DNA of 64,000 nucleotides, taken from positions 1 through 64,000 of the forward strand of contig CAMARW010000009.1 of NCBI GenBank assembly GCA_945860865.1, given 5' to 3'. A program made the position numbers and the translations under genes. The notes under the pieces were generated by a model. The model was not told the DNA's origin. It made no database searches and worked only from the letters and a program-made list of their open reading frames with translations. Of the stretch, positions 9,863-20,708 are shown piece after piece. The number at the start of each line of letters is the position of its first letter. The stretch's first letter is position 1. This DNA comes from Chitinophaga pinensis (GTDB lineage: Bacteria > Bacteroidota > Bacteroidia > UKL13-3).

Positions 9863-12800
9863 TTATAATTTCAGGTTTCTTATCATGCCAATTGGGTTTA
9901 CTTTGTTTAAATGAATGGTAAAACTAATTCTTTTTAACATCGTATCGAAACCATTGTTTTCCCAATAACCAGCTACATCTGAGCTGTAAAATAGGGGCAC
10001 ATGCATGGTTGCTACATCTCTAATAATATCTATATAAATACCTCCATTTAATGAAAGTTGCATTTTAGCATCTATTGTTCCTATGATACCTTTGTCACTG
10101 TTTAAAGGTCCTGAAGGCATTTGCCAATAAATAAAATCCGAATAAATTCCAATAGGAATAGGAATAGGAGCAGGGTATGTAAAATTTAAAGCGCTTAAAA
10201 ATGTGTTAGTTGATCCAATAGATGCGAAATTTCTAAAGCCTGCCTCACCCAATAAAACCTGATTTACAAAAGCATTTCCAATGCCAGATACATTTTGATT
10301 GTTATTAAAAAGTGACCGGCCAATCATGGCCTCGTCATACAAATAATCAAAATTACCTGTTCTACCTCCTGCCTGGAAAGATGCCCGTTCATTAAATAAG
10401 CTTATTTTGGCAGATGATTCTTCACTTTGTACAAATAGAAAGGCTCCTACAAATAAACGAACCGAAGCCAAAGACTTATGTTTACTAGTCTTAAATTGTT
10501 GCACAAACTCGGCACTTAGTTTATTCATATTTGCGTGATGTAAACCCTTTTGAAAATTAATTTTGGCTTGAGCAGGATATAATGCATTGGGGTTTTTGTA
10601 CTCATAGGTAGCTGTGGCAATGCCGTAATAATCGCGCAGAAATTTATAGGCAAATCCTCTATCAGCTGCTTGCTCGTTAATCATTACAAATCTCAATTCT
10701 ATTGCTTGTTCTATACCGCTTCTGGGTTTTTTAGGCTGGAGGTTAAAGCGTATAAAAGGAGCAAGTTTTTCGTAACTGATATTACCGTTATAATTAGCTA
10801 ACCCAGAATCGGCAAAATAGGCATGTATGCTTGGGTCTCCAGAATTAAAAAACACTCCCTGACTTGCAAACCTGGCCGATTTAAATCCTAATTGAATACT
10901 TTTTATTTTACCTAATGTGTAGAAATTATGCCAGTATTGGGCATAACCGTTTAGGTCTTTTGTTTCAAAACTGTAAACGGGCATAAACACAAATTCGTTT
11001 TTCTTTTGCGGAATTAAACTGTTGTAAAAGGCTAAACCCAACATAGAACGGTTGCTGTAATTAAACGCATAAACTGGCGACCAAAATATTTGTTTGGCAT
11101 TACTGGTTTCTAGGTTAAACAATGGTTGAAACTTAAGTCTGGCGCAACTTTCACAATTTCCGCGCACCGCTTTGGCATTGTTTTGCGGGTATAAATCTAT
11201 AGTTTGTTTCTCTCCATCAATGGTATAAACCAAGTTTTTTGATTCATTGCTTGCCGGAAATTGCAATGTCGCCACACTAAATGTTTTTTTACCTGTAAAT
11301 CCGGGTACCCATCGTGTGCTTATTATGGTATCGTTTTGTATTTGCGAAATGGCTACAGGTGTAACTAAATTTCCTTTGTTTTTGAGGGTAATTTCTTGGC
11401 TATTTACCTTGGTCATTTTATAGTCCATTTTTTGGGTGGAGCCTAAAACATCTTTAAAAAACCAATCCAGATTTTCACCGGTAAAAGTTTGGGCATGGTC
11501 TATAAAATCTTGCGGGAGGGGGTGTTTAAATTTCCAATTCTCAAAATAGGCTTGCATCATTTTATCAAATTTAGGCTTACCCAAGTAGCTGGCTAAATAA
11601 TGGAAAGAAAGTGGGTTTTTTGCGTAAAGAATTGCGCCATAATTATTATCTGTATAGGCATCTGAGTGCAGGTTTCCAGCTTGGTCTGCATTGCGCCTAG
11701 AGCTGTATTTAAACAAGAAATTTGTTTGGTCTAAATTTGTTAATTGTGCTATAACATTTGATTTTCGTTTGGTAACTTTAGTGGTGTCATTTTCTTTTCT
11801 ATTGCGTTCTTCGTAATAGGTGTTTAAGCTCTCATCCATCCAAGGATGATCTCTTTCGTTGCTGGCAATTATGCCATAAAACCAGTTGTGACCTAGCTCG
11901 TGCACAATGGTTGTTTTATCGTTTGAGCCGCAGTTGGTTATGGTTGGATATTCCATGCCTGCCCCCGCTACCAAAGGAGTTATCACTACTTGAGCAATGC
12001 TGTAAGGGTAGTTTCCCACTTTTTCTGAGTAAAATTGAACACCCTCGTTGATGTATGCGATGCCCTTTGGCATGGTATCACCTTCTGTTGGTTTTGCAAA
12101 TAGCCAGGTATCAACTATTTTACCATTGTTTAATTTTACAGAACTGTTAGAAACGCCAAAGAGCTCACTTCCAAACCAGGCAAAATCGTGCACAGAGTCT
12201 TGGATAAATCTTACTGTTTTTCTGGCTTCTGTGGCAGGGTGTTCTGCTTTGGGATTTTTGGCTCGGGCAAGCCACCAATTTTTCTCTTCTTCGTTTTGAA
12301 CCAAGCCAGTTGCCGCTACTAAAAAGTTTTTAGGAACATTAATACTCACATCAAATTTTCCAAATTCGCTATAAAATTCTCCTTGGTTTAAATAAGGCAT
12401 GGGGTTCCATCCGTTTACATCATAAACTGCTGGTTTGGGGTACCATTGTGTAATGCAATACACACTATCTTCATATCCTAATCTCGAAAACACCTTTGGA
12501 AGCTTCACAAAAAAGGGCGTACTAATGTTAATAGATTGTCCGCTTAATAAGGGTTCTGCCAATTTAATAACAGCAATGTCAATGTCTGACAGAAAGTGCC
12601 ATACAAGATTTTTCCCATTGGCTTTAAACTCCAATGAGTCTATATAACCGCGCTCTTCATCGCTGGCAAAATGGAAATTGGTGTTACCTTTTTCTAGTTC
12701 TTGTTTGGCGTAGGCTGTATTGCTGTTTTTATAACCGTTGGGCCACAGGTGAATAAATATTTCATAGAGTGTATCCGGACTATTATTTATATAATTTATA

Positions 12801-12964
12801 GTTTCAAATCCGTTTAAGGTATGGTTTAGGGTATTGAGCGAAACAGTAATTTGATAATTTACCCTTTGCTGCCAGTTTGCCTGCTTTTGGTTTTTTGGCA
12901 AAATTTGTGCGTGTAATTGCGATAAACATAGGGTTATCAATGATAGAGCGTATTTTATTTTCAT
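9863..12964 (-). CDS. M1 family metallopeptidase with long C-terminal probable outer-membrane beta-barrel
   Basis: GAGMEYPT and HELGHNW-X-E zinc site (HEXXH-X18-E); roughly 400 C-terminal residues of alternating beta-strand-like sequence. Confidence 0.85.
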   Translation of the reverse strand: MKIKYALSLITLCLSQLHAQILPKNQKQANWQQRVNYQITVSLNTLNHTLNGFETINYINNSPDTLYEIFIHLWPNGYKNSNTAYAKQELEKGNTNFHFASDEERGYIDSLEFKANGKNLVWHFLSDIDIAVIKLAEPLLSGQSINISTPFFVKLPKVFSRLGYEDSVYCITQWYPKPAVYDVNGWNPMPYLNQGEFYSEFGKFDVSINVPKNFLVAATGLVQNEEEKNWWLARAKNPKAEHPATEARKTVRFIQDSVHDFAWFGSELFGVSNSSVKLNNGKIVDTWLFAKPTEGDTMPKGIAYINEGVQFYSEKVGNYPYSIAQVVITPLVAGAGMEYPTITNCGSNDKTTIVHELGHNWFYGIIASNERDHPWMDESLNTYYEERNRKENDTTKVTKRKSNVIAQLTNLDQTNFLFKYSSRRNADQAGNLHSDAYTDNNYGAILYAKNPLSFHYLASYLGKPKFDKMMQAYFENWKFKHPLPQDFIDHAQTFTGENLDWFFKDVLGSTQKMDYKMTKVNSQEITLKNKGNLVTPVAISQIQNDTIISTRWVPGFTGKKTFSVATLQFPASNESKNLVYTIDGEKQTIDLYPQNNAKAVRGNCESCARLKFQPLFNLETSNAKQIFWSPVYAFNYSNRSMLGLAFYNSLIPQKKNEFVFMPVYSFETKDLNGYAQYWHNFYTLGKIKSIQLGFKSARFASQGVFFNSGDPSIHAYFADSGLANYNGNISYEKLAPFIRFNLQPKKPRSGIEQAIELRFVMINEQAADRGFAYKFLRDYYGIATATYEYKNPNALYPAQAKINFQKGLHHANMNKLSAEFVQQFKTSKHKSLASVRLFVGAFLFVQSEESSAKISLFNERASFQAGGRTGNFDYLYDEAMIGRSLFNNNQNVSGIGNAFVNQVLLGEAGFRNFASIGSTNTFLSALNFTYPAPIPIPIGIYSDFIYWQMPSGPLNSDKGIIGTIDAKMQLSLNGGIYIDIIRDVATMHVPLFYSSDVAGYWENNGFDTMLKRISFTIHLNKVNPIGMIRNLKL

Positions 12965-13020
12965 ATTATGAACAGGTGTTTATTGGAATGTTCAAAGATT
13001 TAAAAAATAAATGAGCTTTT

Positions 13021-13055
13021 TTTGTTTTAATGCTGAGTAGAAGAAATTAAATTTG
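13021..13055 (+). promoter_or_regulatory. Candidate Bacteroidota-type promoter for the TPR gene
   Basis: -7 element TAAATTTG (13048-13055) matches TAnnTTTG; upstream TTTG at 13021 with a non-ideal 23-nt spacer (TTTT at 19 nt). Confidence 0.45.
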
Positions 13056-13074
13056 AGCGTAAATTAAACTGCGT

Positions 13075-14481
13075 ATGGACGGCAATGATTTTTTAGGGGA
13101 GGATGTGAGCAGCAATGTGCAGCGTTATGAGAAAATGATTCGGAATAAAACCCAAGATTATTTTGATGCTGATGCTTTAGAGGGGATTATAGATTATTAC
13201 ATTCAACATGGTAAATACAAAAGAGCCATGGATGCAATAGCTTATGGGCAAGAACTATATGCCACCCATGTTAATTTTTGGGTAAAGTTGGCGGAGGTAT
13301 ATGTGTTGCAAGAAAAGTATGATTTGGCTCAGGCCGAATTGGATAAAGCTGAATTATATGAGCCATTTAACCCCGATTTGTTTTTATTAAAAGGGGAGGT
13401 AAATCTGCATTTGGGTTTGCTAGAAGATGCGAGCTTTTATTTTGAGCGCGCTTTAATGCATACGGATGAGCGTTTAGATATGCTCTTTGAGATTGCCTAT
13501 GTTTATGATGATTGCGATTTATTTTTATTGGCAGCCAAATATTTTAATTTGATTATTAACGAAGAGCCTGCGCTAGAACAAGCGTATTATGAGTTGGCTC
13601 ATTGCTACGATATGGTGCAGCAATATGAGGATGCTTTGGCCTGTTTAAATAAGTTGATTGATATAGACCCATACAATGTAGGTGCTTGGTACAACTTAGG
13701 AATCATTCATGGGAAAATGAACAATCATTTAGAGGCAATTAGTGCTTTTGATTTTTGCTTAGCCATTGAGGAAGATTATTCTATTGCCCGCTTTAATAGA
13801 GCCAATGCCATGGTTGAATTAGATAAATTTGAAGAGGCCATCTCAGAATATTTAGAAGTTATTAGGATTGAAGGAGGGGATAGCATTAGTTTTTGTAATT
13901 TGGCCGGTTGTTATGAAAGAACTGGATTTTTAGACCTAGCAAGAGAAAATTACACCAAAGCAGCTAAAATTAATCCTAATTTAGCAGAGGCTTGGTTTGG
14001 CATTGGCATTACTTATCACAAAGAAGGGGATTATATAAATGCTGTAGTTTTCTTTAAGCGTGCTGTTTTGCTTGAACCTGATAATGCAGAATTTTTGCTG
14101 GTTTTGGCAGAAAGTGAATACGAATTAGGAGCCTTTAATGAATCTGAAACACTTTACAAAAGGCTGTTAGAAGTTGATCCCGGCATGATGGAGGTTTATA
14201 TGGATTATAGCTTTTTGCTTTTTAAACTCAACCGTTTACCTGAAGCCATAGAACTTGTGAAAACTGCTTTGTCCTATGATAATGATTGTCACCAATACCA
14301 TTATAGAATGGTTGTTTTTTTATATGCAGCTGCTAAACAACAAGAAGCTTTGTTGCACTTAGAAAAAGGTTTGCAAATTCATTTTTTAGATTATTTTTTA
14401 ATGTTTGAAATTGCGCCAGAACTCCGCAATGTACCCGCTATTATGTCCTTAATTGATAGCCATAGAGCTGATTTAATTTAG
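13075..14481 (+). CDS. Tetratricopeptide repeat protein
   Basis: Many TPR units (e.g. AWYNLGIIHGKMNNHLEAISAFDFCLAI; AWFGIGITYHKEGDYINAVVFFKRAVLLEPDN). Confidence 0.9.
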   Translation: MDGNDFLGEDVSSNVQRYEKMIRNKTQDYFDADALEGIIDYYIQHGKYKRAMDAIAYGQELYATHVNFWVKLAEVYVLQEKYDLAQAELDKAELYEPFNPDLFLLKGEVNLHLGLLEDASFYFERALMHTDERLDMLFEIAYVYDDCDLFLLAAKYFNLIINEEPALEQAYYELAHCYDMVQQYEDALACLNKLIDIDPYNVGAWYNLGIIHGKMNNHLEAISAFDFCLAIEEDYSIARFNRANAMVELDKFEEAISEYLEVIRIEGGDSISFCNLAGCYERTGFLDLARENYTKAAKINPNLAEAWFGIGITYHKEGDYINAVVFFKRAVLLEPDNAEFLLVLAESEYELGAFNESETLYKRLLEVDPGMMEVYMDYSFLLFKLNRLPEAIELVKTALSYDNDCHQYHYRMVVFLYAAAKQQEALLHLEKGLQIHFLDYFLMFEIAPELRNVPAIMSLIDSHRADLI

Positions 14482-14491
14482 CATTTAAATT

Positions 14492-14524
14492 TTTGTTGTT
14501 TTATTGCGCTAAATAATAACTTTG
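14492..14524 (+). promoter_or_regulatory. Bacteroidota sigma-ABfr-type promoter for the comA-like gene
   Basis: TTTG (14492-14495), 21-nt spacer, TAACTTTG (14517-14524). Confidence 0.65.
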
Positions 14525-14569
14525 TGGATGCAGAATATAAGTTTCTGAATAGCAAATACCCACTATTTT

Positions 14570-15361
14570 ATGAAAAATTTTAAATTGAAACATATACCAG
14601 AACGCCCACTTAAACCCAGAGATAAAGGTTTAACAATGGTGATGGATAAAGGCCTAAGTTTAAGAGAGGCGGAAGATATGATTTCTGTAAGCGGTGAATA
14701 TACAGACATCGTTAAATTGGGATTCGGAACTTCTTATGTAACACCTAGGCTAGAGGAAAAAATAAAAATGTACCAAAGCAATGGTATTATAGTATACTTT
14801 GGTGGTACTTTATTTGAGGCTTACATTGTTAGAAATCAGTTTGAGGATTATATAAAAGTGCTCGATAAAATGGGTATGCAACACGCTGAAATCTCAGATG
14901 GATCTATTGAATTACCCCATGATTTAAAACTTGAATATATACAAAAACTAAGCAAGTATGTTACGGTTTTAAGTGAAGTTGGAAGTAAAGATGTAGAGAA
15001 AATTATTCCGCCATACCAATGGATAGAATTGATGGAAGCTGAACTAAATGCAGGTGCGTGGAAGGTAATAGCAGAAGCAAGAGAGGCCGGCAATGTAGGT
15101 GTTTATCGCAGCAGTGGGGAAGTGCGAGAGGGTTTGGTTCAAGAAATTTTAACCAAAATTCCAGAGGAAAAAATAATATGGGAAGCCCCACAAAAAGCAC
15201 AACAAACCTATTTCATTAAATTAGTTGGTGCCAATGTTAATTTAGGAAATATTGCTTCTAATGACGTTATTCCATTAGAAACTTTACGATTGGGTTTACG
15301 TAGCGATACCTTTACTTTTTTCTTAGGAAAAGGAAGTAAATACCTTACCAAGAAAAAGTAA
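14570..15361 (+). CDS. Phosphosulfolactate synthase-like (ComA family) protein
   Basis: KPRDKGLTMVMDKGLSL, DIVKLGFGTSYVTP, YFGGTLFEAYI, AEISDGSIELP, EVGSKD motifs. Confidence 0.85.
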   Translation: MKNFKLKHIPERPLKPRDKGLTMVMDKGLSLREAEDMISVSGEYTDIVKLGFGTSYVTPRLEEKIKMYQSNGIIVYFGGTLFEAYIVRNQFEDYIKVLDKMGMQHAEISDGSIELPHDLKLEYIQKLSKYVTVLSEVGSKDVEKIIPPYQWIELMEAELNAGAWKVIAEAREAGNVGVYRSSGEVREGLVQEILTKIPEEKIIWEAPQKAQQTYFIKLVGANVNLGNIASNDVIPLETLRLGLRSDTFTFFLGKGSKYLTKKK

Positions 15362-15390
15362 TATTTTTTTAAATTTAAATACACAATAGC

Positions 15391-15840
15391 ATGACTTTAC
15401 AAGAACAAATAAATGCAGATGTAATAGTTGCCATGAAGGCCAAAGAAGAAATAAGTTTAAGGGCCTTAAGAAGTTTAAAATCGGCTCTTTTATTAGCAGC
15501 TAGTGAGCCAGGCGCTAACGGTGTGGTAACGGATGATGCCGCACTCAAAATTTTTCAGAAATTAGCTAAACAACGCAAAGAATCTCTAGATATCTATGTG
15601 CAAAATAATAGAGAAGACCTTGCGCAAGTAGAGCGCGATGAATTGGCTGTTATAGAGAAATATTTACCTAAACAATTGAGCGAAATAGAAATTAAAAACA
15701 TTTTGCAAGAACTGGTTACTAATGCTGGAGCAACTACTTCGGCAGATTTTGGGAAAGTAATGCCGTTAGCCATGAAAGCATTAGCTGGTAAGGCAGATGG
15801 CAAAATTATATCTTCTGTTTTAAAAGAAATTTTAAGCTAA
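15391..15840 (+). CDS. GatB/YqeY domain-containing protein
   Basis: DVIVAMKAKEEISLRALRSLKSALL...KLAKQRKESLDIY...YLPKQLSE...DFGKVM. Confidence 0.92.
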   Translation: MTLQEQINADVIVAMKAKEEISLRALRSLKSALLLAASEPGANGVVTDDAALKIFQKLAKQRKESLDIYVQNNREDLAQVERDELAVIEKYLPKQLSEIEIKNILQELVTNAGATTSADFGKVMPLAMKALAGKADGKIISSVLKEILS

Positions 15841-15897
15841 AACGTCTTTATTTTATATTAATTCCGTTCTTGTGGTGTTTTTTAATTACATTATAGC

Positions 15898-16614
15898 ATG
15901 ACAGATAATAACGAAGATGAAAGAATAAAAAAGGCTTTTCAAAGAAAAGACTGGCCAGAAATAAAGGAGAGTGATAGCTGGGCTACCTTCAAAATTATGG
16001 CTGAGTTTGTGGAGGGTTTCGAGAAGATGAGCAAAATCGGTCCTTGTGTTTCCATCTTTGGTTCAGCCAGAACCCAAGCGGATAGCCCGTACTACCTGCT
16101 CTCTGAAGAAATTGCACGTAAACTGGTACATGCTGGTTTTGGTGTTATAACAGGTGGCGGACCAGGTATTATGGAGGCTGGAAATAAGGGGGCATTTGAG
16201 GCAGGTGGCAAATCTGTTGGACTAGGAATTGTGCTGCCTTTTGAGCATTTTTTTAATAAATATGTAGACCGCGATAAAAACATCAACTTTGATTACTTTT
16301 TTGTGCGCAAAGTGATGTTTGTAAAATATGCCCAAGGTTTTATTGCTATGCCTGGTGGGTTTGGTACTTTAGACGAATTGTTTGAATCGTTAACGCTTAT
16401 ACAAACACATAAGGTTGCTCAATTTCCGGTAGTTTTGGTAGGCACCGAATTTTGGGGGGGATTAATTGATTGGATTAGAACCGTTATGTTGGAAAAAGAA
16501 AAGAATATCAGCGCTGAGGATATGTTTCTTTTTAAATTAGTAGATACGGCTGAAGATGCAGTTAATTATATATTAGATTATTATGCAGAAATGAGCATTA
16601 AACCCAATTTCTAA
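15898..16614 (+). CDS. TIGR00730/LOG family Rossmann-fold protein
   Basis: SIFGSART, GVITGGGPGIMEAGNKGAFEAGGKSVGL, MPGGFGTLDELFE. Confidence 0.93.
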   Translation: MTDNNEDERIKKAFQRKDWPEIKESDSWATFKIMAEFVEGFEKMSKIGPCVSIFGSARTQADSPYYLLSEEIARKLVHAGFGVITGGGPGIMEAGNKGAFEAGGKSVGLGIVLPFEHFFNKYVDRDKNINFDYFFVRKVMFVKYAQGFIAMPGGFGTLDELFESLTLIQTHKVAQFPVVLVGTEFWGGLIDWIRTVMLEKEKNISAEDMFLFKLVDTAEDAVNYILDYYAEMSIKPNF

Positions 16615-16620
16615 AAGCAT

Positions 16621-17424
16621 TTAAAATTGAATGATTTTGTTGCTCCAACATTCATTTTCAGTTTCAATAGTTAACAATTTAATTCCGCGTATTGGCTGCA
16701 ATAACTGTAATAGATAAATACCTTCTGTTTCTGTATTTAGCATTATTGACTCTAATTGTCCATGCATATTTATTACTTTTACTGTTTTAATGGGTACAGG
16801 TGTATGCAATTGCCAACCCAAAGCTGTTTGATAGACTTTTAATGCTTCTTTATTATTAGCTTTAACCCATGTTGATGAACTTGAATTAAGGACTAATGAA
16901 TCTACGTATACTTTATCGCCACGTGATTCTTGGTCGTTATTGCCCATTACTGCAGCGGCATATAATACAATTATGTTTTTTTCTGGTTGGCTGGGTGCTT
17001 TCCATTTAAATTTCCAATATTTTAAATTATTACCATTATTTCCCGCTGTATTATGGGTAACATAATCTGAAATAAGTACGCCAGAATCTCCAGCTGTTAA
17101 GAAGTTTCCTGCATCGTTAAATTCAATTCCACGGTAACGGGCGTTGAGGGCAAATCCAAACTTAACAATCCCCGGGTGTGTGCTTATCACCTCAATATCA
17201 TAGGTGCTGTTTGGTGTAAAATAAGTACTTGTATCTTCACCATTTACTAAAATATTGATTGATCCTATGCTGTCTGGATTGGTTTTTCCAATATGGCAAG
17301 AAGAACAATTACCTTCGCCGGGTGCGCCACTTAAATTGAAACCGGCTGTTGAGCTCGCATGTAAGGTATAAAAACCTGCCGCAAGTGCGGCTATAACAAA
17401 AAATATCCCTGTAATCTTTTTCAT
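16621..17424 (-). CDS. Choice-of-anchor V (Reeler-like) secreted protein with CxxCH and degenerate T9SS type A-like C-terminus
   Basis: Signal peptide, GAPGEGNCSSCHIGKTNPDS, C-terminal VKVINMHGQ...GIYLLQL. Confidence 0.75.
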   Translation of the reverse strand: MKKITGIFFVIAALAAGFYTLHASSTAGFNLSGAPGEGNCSSCHIGKTNPDSIGSINILVNGEDTSTYFTPNSTYDIEVISTHPGIVKFGFALNARYRGIEFNDAGNFLTAGDSGVLISDYVTHNTAGNNGNNLKYWKFKWKAPSQPEKNIIVLYAAAVMGNNDQESRGDKVYVDSLVLNSSSSTWVKANNKEALKVYQTALGWQLHTPVPIKTVKVINMHGQLESIMLNTETEGIYLLQLLQPIRGIKLLTIETENECWSNKIIQF

Positions 17425-17462
17425 TACAGGGATAGACTAAATAAATACCTAAATGGTTGCTT

Positions 17463-20400
17463 CTATTTTAATGTACGCTTTACCTCTATTTCTTCGTATG
17501 CTTCCACATAATCGCCTTCTCTCAAGTCGTTGTAATTGTGAATGGTTAATCCGCAATCAAATCCTTGGGCCACTTCTTTGGCATCATCTTTAAATCGTTT
17601 CAACGATGATAATGAGCCAGAGAATACTACTACACCATCTCTAATTAATCTGATTTTTGCGTTTCTAACTAATTTTCCATCAGTTACCATACAACCTGCA
17701 ACAGCACCCACTTTGGTAATTTTAAATACCTCGCGAATCTGTGCATTACCCAATATTTTCTCTTCAATGGTTGGTGCTAACATACCTTCGATGGCAGATT
17801 TTATCTCTTCGATTGCATTGTAAATAACTGAATACAAACGGATATCAATTGATTCAGTTTCTGCTAACTTTCTAGCCTGCGGACTAGGACGAACCTGGAA
17901 TCCTACAATAATGGCATCAGAAGCTGAAGCTAACATTACATCACTTTCAGAAATTTGCCCTACAGCCTTATAGATTACACTTAACTGAACTTCTGGTGTA
18001 GATAGTTTAATCAACGAATCTGCTAATGCTTCTACCGATCCATCAACGTCGCCTTTTACAATTACGTTTAATTCTTTAAAATTACCAATAGCTAAACGCC
18101 TACCAATTTCATCCAAGGTAATGTGTTTATTGGTTCTAATTCCTTGTTCGCGCTGCAACTGCTGACGTTTATTAGCAATTTCTTTTGCTTCTTGTTCATT
18201 TTTAGTTACAATAAAACGATCACCAGCTTGTGGTGCTTTATCAAATCCAAGTATTACAACAGGAGTACTTGGTCCGGCTGTTGTCATTTTCTTGCCACGT
18301 TCATCAAACATAGCGCGCACTTTACCATTGTTGGTACCTGCAAGAAGCGGGTCGCCAACACGCATGGTTCCACTTTGAACCATAACAGTGGTAACAATTC
18401 CTCTACCTTTATCAAGAGTGGCTTCAATAATATTTCCTACAGCGCGTTTATTAGGGTTGGCGGTAAGTTCAAGCATTTCTGCTTCTAATAACACTTTTTC
18501 TAATAACTCTTCGATACCTGTTCCTTTTTTCGCAGAAATTTCTTGACACTGGAATTTTCCACCCCACTCTTCCACCAAAATATTCATGGCAGAAAGCTGT
18601 TCTCTAATTCTATCAGGGTTGGCAGCATCTCTATCTATCTTGTTTAAAGCAAAAACGATAGGTACACCTGCAGCTTGCGCATGACTAATAGCTTCTTTGG
18701 TTTGAGGCATCACACTATCATCTGCTGCAATCACAATAATTACAATATCCGTTAATTTGGCACCACGTGCACGCATAGCAGTAAATGCCTCGTGCCCGGG
18801 AGTATCTAAGAATGTTATTTTCTTTCCATTATCTAGTTTTACTTCATAGGCACCAATATGCTGTGTAATACCACCCGCTTCACCTTTTACAACATTGGCA
18901 CTACGCACGTAATCTAGTAAAGAAGTTTTACCATGATCCACATGACCCATAACCGTAACAATAGGTGCACGCGATACAAGCGTATCTGGCTCATCTGCTT
19001 CTTCTTCAACAGCTTCAACCATTTCGGCCGAAACAAATTCTACCTCGAAACCAAATTCTTCAGCAACAATGGCAATGGTTTCTGCATCAAGTCTCTGATT
19101 AATAGAAACCATCATACCCAGTGTCATACAGGCACTAATAATTTGAGTAACTTGAAGGTTCATCATTTGCGCCAATTCATTGGCAGTTACAAACTCTGTT
19201 ACCTTTAGTTTATTCTTTTCCATTTCCTCTTGCATCATCGCTTCTTCTCGCTCATTGGCTTTAAAGTCGCGTTTTTGCTTGCGTAATTTGGATCGAACTG
19301 CACCTATGTTTGGATTTTTACTTCCTGGATTTAACCTGGCTAAGGTGGCTTTTAATTTATCTTGTATTTCCTTATCGCTAATTTCAGTTTTTTCTTCTGG
19401 CTTAGCAAAACGGTTGTTTCCTCCTGCTGCAGGTCCTTTTTGGAAACGATTTCCAGCTCCTTGTCCAGGACCTCTATTTGCGTTATTGCCTTGATAAGGC
19501 GGTCTATTGGCGTTATTAGGGTTATTTCCTTGATAAGGCGGTCTGTTGGTGTTGTTAGGATTATTACCTTGGTAATTGCTGCGTGGCTTATTGGGGTCTA
19601 CAGGTTTGTTAGGATCAACTCGCTGGTTATTGGCTTGATCTCCTCCAACAGGTTTACGTTTGCGTTTTCTACGGCCATTAGGATCATCACTGCTGGCAAC
19701 AGGGTTTTGTTTTTTGGCAGGAGTATCTTGTTTTAAAACAATTTTACCCATTACTTTTAAACCCTCAAGTTTCTCGTATTTTACCTCTTTAACGTTTGCC
19801 TCTTCATTTTCTATATGAATAGGAGCTGTTTCAATTATTTCTGGAGAGGCGGCTGGTGTTTCAATTGGTGCTTCAACAGCAGTTATAACTGCCTTGTTGG
19901 TTGGAGTAAAAGCGGCAGGTTCTGGCTTTTTTTCTTCAGTTTTTTTACCTTTAGACTTTGGCTTTTTGAGTGAATCTAGGTCAATTTTACCCATTACTTT
20001 TAACCCGCCTTCTTCTTTTGGCAATTCAGTTGCAGGAGCTTCAATTGGCAAAGATTTGTTCTCTGATTCTTCAGTAAGAATTGCTTTACTTTTGTGTTCC
20101 TCTTCTTTTTTAACTGGAGTGGTTTTTGCTTCTTTGATTTCTGCAACAATATTCTCCTTAATTTTGGCTGGAGCTATTTTTTCAGCAACTGGCGGGGTAT
20201 TTTCTTCAGGCTGAGAAACTTCTTTTGAATTAACTGTTTCGGTAGTGGGTTTATCAACCAAAGATGTTTCAGGTGCTTTTTTATTTTGAGTATCAACTAA
20301 ACCAGATTTGATAAAAATGCCTTCCTCATAATCTTCCTCTTCTACCTGAGTTACTTTGGCTTTGGGTAGTTCGTGAACAGTGTCTTTAGGTTTAATTCTA

Positions 20401-20612
20401 TCGCGACCTAATTTGTTTGCTTCGTCTTTAACTTTCTTTTCTGAAGAGTATTCAGACAAAAGGATACCGTATTGGTCTTCTGTTAGTTTAGTGGTAGGTT
20501 TAGCCTCAATGGCATGACCTTTTTTTGCCAAAAAGTCTATCAGTGTGGTCATCCCCACATTGAGTTCCTTCACTACGGCGTTCAATCTTTTTGTTCCTGT
20601 TGTTTCGCTCAT
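17463..20612 (-). CDS. infB: Translation initiation factor IF-2
   Basis: [31 protein letters not shown]; long low-complexity N-terminus. Confidence 0.98.
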   Translation of the reverse strand: MSETTGTKRLNAVVKELNVGMTTLIDFLAKKGHAIEAKPTTKLTEDQYGILLSEYSSEKKVKDEANKLGRDRIKPKDTVHELPKAKVTQVEEEDYEEGIFIKSGLVDTQNKKAPETSLVDKPTTETVNSKEVSQPEENTPPVAEKIAPAKIKENIVAEIKEAKTTPVKKEEEHKSKAILTEESENKSLPIEAPATELPKEEGGLKVMGKIDLDSLKKPKSKGKKTEEKKPEPAAFTPTNKAVITAVEAPIETPAASPEIIETAPIHIENEEANVKEVKYEKLEGLKVMGKIVLKQDTPAKKQNPVASSDDPNGRRKRKRKPVGGDQANNQRVDPNKPVDPNKPRSNYQGNNPNNTNRPPYQGNNPNNANRPPYQGNNANRGPGQGAGNRFQKGPAAGGNNRFAKPEEKTEISDKEIQDKLKATLARLNPGSKNPNIGAVRSKLRKQKRDFKANEREEAMMQEEMEKNKLKVTEFVTANELAQMMNLQVTQIISACMTLGMMVSINQRLDAETIAIVAEEFGFEVEFVSAEMVEAVEEEADEPDTLVSRAPIVTVMGHVDHGKTSLLDYVRSANVVKGEAGGITQHIGAYEVKLDNGKKITFLDTPGHEAFTAMRARGAKLTDIVIIVIAADDSVMPQTKEAISHAQAAGVPIVFALNKIDRDAANPDRIREQLSAMNILVEEWGGKFQCQEISAKKGTGIEELLEKVLLEAEMLELTANPNKRAVGNIIEATLDKGRGIVTTVMVQSGTMRVGDPLLAGTNNGKVRAMFDERGKKMTTAGPSTPVVILGFDKAPQAGDRFIVTKNEQEAKEIANKRQQLQREQGIRTNKHITLDEIGRRLAIGNFKELNVIVKGDVDGSVEALADSLIKLSTPEVQLSVIYKAVGQISESDVMLASASDAIIVGFQVRPSPQARKLAETESIDIRLYSVIYNAIEEIKSAIEGMLAPTIEEKILGNAQIREVFKITKVGAVAGCMVTDGKLVRNAKIRLIRDGVVVFSGSLSSLKRFKDDAKEVAQGFDCGLTIHNYNDLREGDYVEAYEEIEVKRTLK
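19489..19605. repeat. 39-bp tandem repeats (about 3 copies, diverging) in the infB linker
   Basis: CCTTGATAAGGCGGTCT... starts at 19489 and 19528 and a diverged copy at 19567; encodes NNPNN(T/A)NRPPYQG. Confidence 0.85.
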
Positions 20613-20708
20613 TATGCGCTATTTCGTCCTAAAATTACTGCGAATATCGGTATTATTCATGGATATTCAACATGAAGGCTTTTGGCCAATTTATTTAAAC
20701 AACCCATG

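Noticed and set aside
19362-19736. Plus-strand ORF with hydrophobic repeated [12 protein letters not shown] units
   Set aside because: Antisense of the infB low-complexity repeats; no independent coding support.
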